Made by a program: the position numbers and the translations under genes. Of a stretch of 64,000 nucleotides of DNA, positions 60,966-64,000 are shown one piece after another; positions within the stretch are counted from its first letter, which is position 1; each line of letters begins with the position of its first letter. Source of the stretch: CAVTWH01 sp963850915 (GTDB taxonomy: Bacteria; Actinomycetota; Actinomycetes; Mycobacteriales; Micromonosporaceae); contig CAWKND010000004.1 in NCBI GenBank assembly GCA_963850915.1, positions 558,001-622,000 of the forward strand, given 5' to 3'. The notes beneath the pieces were generated by a model. It had not been told where the DNA came from and did no database searches. It worked only from the letters and a program-made list of their open reading frames with translations.

Positions 60966-63137
60966 ATGGAGGCGACGGCACTACGCAACAGCGCACCGCC
61001 CGAACGGGCCAAGGTGTTCTTCGCCTATGTCACGGCAGTGTGTACTGCGGCGGTCATCTCGGTGGCCGTGCTCAGTACCGGCCTGCCCGCGTTCCTGCGG
61101 TCGGCGCCGTCAGCGTTCTGGCTGATGGGCGCCTTCGCGGTGCTGGCCGACGCCCGGCCGGTGGCCACCCTGGGGCGCCGCCAGGTCTCGCCGATCTACC
61201 CGTCCATCTGCTTCTCCTTCGCGATCCAGTTGAGCTGGGGGTTCGCCCCGGCGGTACTGGTACAGGCGAGTGCGGTGGTGGTCTCCTCGCTGCTGCTGCG
61301 GCACACGCTCTGGCGGGCGGCGTTCAACATCAGCCAGTACGCCCTGGCGTTCGTCGCCTCCACCGCGGTACTCCGGCTGGCCGGGCCGGCGCCGTTCCAG
61401 GCCGGTGGGCGCCCCGGCCTCGCCGACGCGATGGTCGCCTTCGGTGCCGCGGCCGCCTGGTTCGTGGTCAGTTACGGGCTGGTCACCGGCATCGTCTGGC
61501 TGCGCTTCGGTGGCGGGCTGTGGCGGCTGCTGCGCCGTACCCTGCCCTACGAAGCGCTCTCCACCGGCTCGCTGCTGCTGCTCTCGCCGATCCTGGTGGC
61601 CGCCGCGCACGTGAGCGGGGCACTGATCCCGTTCGTACTGGTACCCCTCTACGCGGTGTGGCGGATGGCCCGGCTGGGCCGGCAGAACCAGGAGCTCGCC
61701 AGCCAGGACCCGCTCACCGGACTGGCCAACCGGAAGGTACTCGCCGCCGAGGTGTCCGAACTGCTCGCCACCTACGGCGAGTTCGTACTGCCCGCCGGTC
61801 CGACCAGTCAACCTGTCGTCCCGGCGAACGCCGTCGCGGTCGGTGTGGGTGGCCAGCCGACCACAGGTTGGCAGCTCGGCCTGCTGCTGCTGGACATCGA
61901 CCGGTTCAAGCACGTCAACGATGCCCTCGGGCACGCGGTCGGCGACCGGCTGCTGATCGAGATCGGTCGCCGGCTGCGCGCCGCGGTCGGACCCGACGAC
62001 CTGGTGGCCCGGCTGGGCGGCGACGAGTTCGCGATGGTCTGCCCGGGGGTACGCGACGTCGAGGCCGCCCGACGCCTGGCGACCCGGCTGGTGGCGGTAC
62101 TTGCCGAGCCGGTCAACCTGGACGGGCTCCCGCTCGACGTGGGCGGCTCGATCGGCGTGGCGGTCTTCCCCGAGCACGGCCACGACTTCGCCACCCTGAT
62201 GCGCCACGCCGACGTGGCCATGTACGACGCCAAGGCGCGCGGTGACGCCGTCGCCGTGTACGCCGCGGAGTCCGACCACAACTCGCCCGAGCGGCTGTCC
62301 CTGCTGGCCGACCTGCGGCGCGCCCTGGATACCCGGGACGAGCGGCTCACCTTCTACTACCAGCCCCAGGTGGAGCTGCGTACCGGTGAGGTGATCGGGG
62401 TGGAGGCGCTGCTGCGCTGGCAGCACCCGACCCGCGGGCCGGTCAACCCGGAGGAGCTGATCCGGGTCGCCGAGCACAGTGCCGTGATGCGCCCGCTGAC
62501 GCTGCGGGTGGTGGACGACGTCGTACACCAGCTGGCCAAGTGGCAGGCCGAGGGGCTGACCCTGCGCGCCGCGATCAACGTGAGCGTGCGCGACCTGCAC
62601 ACCGGCGAGATCGTGGACCGGCTCGCCGACCGGCTGCGCCACCACGGCGTGGACCCGGCGCAGGTACAGCTGGAGATCACCGAGGGCGCGCTGATGGCCG
62701 ACCCGAACCGGGTACTGGCCACCCTGCGGCGGCTGGACCGGCTGGGTATCGCGCTGTCCCTGGACGACTTCGGTACCGGGTACTCCTCGATGCAGCACCT
62801 GCGCCGGCTGCCGCTGTCCGAGGTGAAGATCGACCGCTCGTTCGTACTCGGGATGACCACCGACCCGGACGACGAGGCGATCGTGCGCTCGATCGTCAAC
62901 CTGGCCGCCGCGCTCGGCCTGCGGGTGGTGGCCGAGGGCGTGGAGAACGAAGGTACCTGGCGGATGCTCGCCGACTCCGGCTGTCACGTGGCACAGGGCT
63001 GGTACTACGCCCGGCCCATGCCCGCCGAGGAGCTGAGCTCGTGGCTGTCCCGCTACCGGCCGCCCCAGCCACGCCTCACCGCGACATCCGGGGGCGGCGA
63101 GCCGGCCAGCGAATCGGAGGAAACGGGTACCCCCTAG
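60966..63137 (+). CDS. membrane GGDEF-EAL protein (c-di-GMP turnover)
   Basis: A 723-residue protein. Residues 15-230 form about eight membrane helices of MASE type. Residues 245-430 are a GGDEF domain with intact active site LGGDEFAM and DIDRFKHVND. It contains an insert of about 35 residues (FVLPAGPTSQPVVPANAVAV) between LTGLANR and the substrate segment. Residues 450-700 are an EAL domain with GVEALLRW, LEITEGAL, DDFGTGYSS, KIDRSFV and EGVENEG all present. Both synthesis and breakdown of c-di-GMP are possible. GGGGGG precedes ATG. Its position between ligA and gatC is a chromosomal housekeeping setting. Confidence 0.93.
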   Translation: MEATALRNSAPPERAKVFFAYVTAVCTAAVISVAVLSTGLPAFLRSAPSAFWLMGAFAVLADARPVATLGRRQVSPIYPSICFSFAIQLSWGFAPAVLVQASAVVVSSLLLRHTLWRAAFNISQYALAFVASTAVLRLAGPAPFQAGGRPGLADAMVAFGAAAAWFVVSYGLVTGIVWLRFGGGLWRLLRRTLPYEALSTGSLLLLSPILVAAAHVSGALIPFVLVPLYAVWRMARLGRQNQELASQDPLTGLANRKVLAAEVSELLATYGEFVLPAGPTSQPVVPANAVAVGVGGQPTTGWQLGLLLLDIDRFKHVNDALGHAVGDRLLIEIGRRLRAAVGPDDLVARLGGDEFAMVCPGVRDVEAARRLATRLVAVLAEPVNLDGLPLDVGGSIGVAVFPEHGHDFATLMRHADVAMYDAKARGDAVAVYAAESDHNSPERLSLLADLRRALDTRDERLTFYYQPQVELRTGEVIGVEALLRWQHPTRGPVNPEELIRVAEHSAVMRPLTLRVVDDVVHQLAKWQAEGLTLRAAINVSVRDLHTGEIVDRLADRLRHHGVDPAQVQLEITEGALMADPNRVLATLRRLDRLGIALSLDDFGTGYSSMQHLRRLPLSEVKIDRSFVLGMTTDPDDEAIVRSIVNLAAALGLRVVAEGVENEGTWRMLADSGCHVAQGWYYARPMPAEELSSWLSRYRPPQPRLTATSGGGEPASESEETGTP

Positions 63138-63205
63138 ACTCCGAAGGGTCCGTGCCACCGGCCGCCGGCGGCACGCAACCGGACCGAGTAGAGGAGCGTG
63201 CAGGC

Positions 63206-63508
63206 ATGGCCGCCGCCATCTCCCGCGAGGAGGTCGCGCACCTCGCGCGCCTGTCGCGCCTGGCCGTCACCGACGAGGAGCTGGACACCTTTGCCGGCCA
63301 GCTCGACGTGATCCTGCAGGCGGTGGCCCGGGTCGGCGAAGTCGCCGCCGCCGACATCCCACCCACCTCGCACTCGGTACCGCTGACCAACGTGCTGCGT
63401 GACGACGTGGTCGTACCGTGCCTGAGCCACGAGGACGCGCTCTCCGGCGCGCCCGATGCGTTCGAGGGCCGGTTCCGGGTACCGCGGATCCTGGACGAGG
63501 AGGCGTGA
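63206..63508 (+). CDS. gatC: Asp-tRNA(Asn)/Glu-tRNA(Gln) amidotransferase subunit C
   Basis: A 100-residue GatC that wraps and stabilises the A subunit. ISREEVAHLARLSRLAVTDEEL near the start, LDVILQAVARVGEVD-like sequence in the middle and the C-terminal EGRFRVPRILDEEA are diagnostic. GAGGAG lies upstream of ATG at 63206. The stop TGA shares its A with the gatA ATG, so the pair is translationally coupled. It provides glutamine and/or asparagine charging by amidation. Confidence 0.95.
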   Translation: MAAAISREEVAHLARLSRLAVTDEELDTFAGQLDVILQAVARVGEVAAADIPPTSHSVPLTNVLRDDVVVPCLSHEDALSGAPDAFEGRFRVPRILDEEA

Positions 63509-64000
63509 TGACCGACCTGATCTACAAGAGCGCGGCGGAGTTGGCCGGGCTGATCGCCACCGGAGACACCTCCGCGGTCGAGGTCACCCAGGCCCACTTG
63601 GACCGGATCGCCGCTGTTGACCAGCGGGTACACGCGTTCCTGCACGTGGACGGCGACGGTGCGCTGGCCGCCGCGCGGGCGATCGACGACCGGCTGGCGG
63701 CAGGCGAGGAGCTGGGGCCGCTGGCTGGGGTACCGGTCGCGGTCAAGGACGTGCTGACCACCCGGGGGGTACCCACCACCTGCGGCTCGAAGATCCTGGA
63801 GAACTGGCGCCCGCCGTACGACAGCACCGTGGTCGAGCGGCTGCGGACAGCCGGCATGGTGATCCTCGGCAAGACCAACATGGACGAGTTCGCGATGGGC
63901 TCGTCCACCGAGTACTCGGCGTACGGGCCGACCCGTAACCCGTGGGATCTGGATCGGATCCCGGGTGGCTCGGGCGGTGGCTCGGCTGCCGCGCTGGCCG
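63508..64000 (+). CDS. gatA: Asp/Glu-tRNA amidotransferase subunit A (3' partial)
   Basis: Amidase-signature subunit that releases ammonia from glutamine for transamidation. The first 164 codons are present. The catalytic Lys is in VAVKDVLTT near residue 77, and the Gly/Ser loop GGSGGGSAA near residue 155 carries the cis-Ser. GKTNMDEFAMGSSTEYSAYG is the family's conserved block. The gene runs off the right edge of the window. The start overlaps the gatC stop by one base. Confidence 0.95.
   Translation, partial: MTDLIYKSAAELAGLIATGDTSAVEVTQAHLDRIAAVDQRVHAFLHVDGDGALAAARAIDDRLAAGEELGPLAGVPVAVKDVLTTRGVPTTCGSKILENWRPPYDSTVVERLRTAGMVILGKTNMDEFAMGSSTEYSAYGPTRNPWDLDRIPGGSGGGSAAALA

Overview
The window is 64 kb of very GC-rich chromosomal DNA with strong third-position GC bias. 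The gene set (DivIVA-type coiled-coil proteins, crotonyl-CoA carboxylase/reductase, a mycothiol-era DinB-like protein, actinobacterial DUF families) and the many leaderless genes with a TANNNT box 6-7 bases before the start point to an actinomycete, most likely a member of the Micromonosporaceae. No rRNA, tRNA, CRISPR array, prophage or insertion sequence was seen. The first and last genes are cut by the window edges.

Layout. 1-11.5 kb is an acyl-CoA block: 3-hydroxybutyryl-CoA dehydrogenase (cut at left), a small Zn-ribbon-like protein, an alpha/beta hydrolase, two DivIVA-like coiled-coil proteins, ccr, methylmalonyl/ethylmalonyl-CoA epimerase, then thiolase - Imm10-like protein - meaB, and an Asp23 protein. 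11.6-14.7 kb holds a DUF1304 protein, an SDR, a lone ABC ATPase and an acyltransferase. icmA (an isobutyryl-CoA mutase large subunit judged by residues F80 and Q198) lies at 14.8 kb. 16.6-24.9 kb holds an MBL-fold hydrolase and an operon of two giant FtsX-type permeases plus ATPase. 25-28.7 kb has a thioredoxin-TPR protein, an arginase-family protein with a long acidic tail, a GNAT enzyme and a DinB-like protein. 28.7-35.9 kb carries a divergent pair, a penicillin-binding lipoprotein and the giant NAD-glutamate dehydrogenase, both full of single-base frame changes. 35.9-37 kb is an AbiEi-like orphan gene bracketed by inverted palindromes. 37-44 kb has GH3, ROK, an ABC pair, another ABC ATPase, ribokinase and YccF. 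44-52 kb has enoyl-CoA hydratase, membrane-anchored Hsp70, a ThDP enzyme, three small membrane proteins and etfBA. 52-64 kb has DUF1684, cysteine desulfurase, a DHFR-like protein, mnmA, a MetE-like protein, ADP-ribosylglycohydrolase, ligA, a GGDEF-EAL protein and gatC-gatA.

How the genes work together. Thiolase, 3-hydroxybutyryl-CoA dehydrogenase, Ccr and the epimerase form the acetyl-CoA to ethylmalonyl-CoA route, which also supplies polyketide extender units. IcmA links butyryl-CoA and isobutyryl-CoA and would be served by a MeaB-type GTPase. EtfBA accepts electrons from acyl-CoA dehydrogenases. A shared imperfect palindrome, YTACC-N5-AGTAG, lies upstream of ccr, between the epimerase gene and thiolase, upstream of the ThDP enzyme and upstream of etfBA, and suggests one regulator for this set. 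Cysteine desulfurase and MnmA form a sulfur-relay pair for tRNA thiolation.

Cautions. At least 20 single-base insertions break or locally scramble otherwise intact coding frames, mainly at 29.4-33.8 kb. They look more like sequence error than decay. In-frame minisatellites with periods divisible by three are unusually common, and in two or three places they have copied a gene's stop codon downstream.
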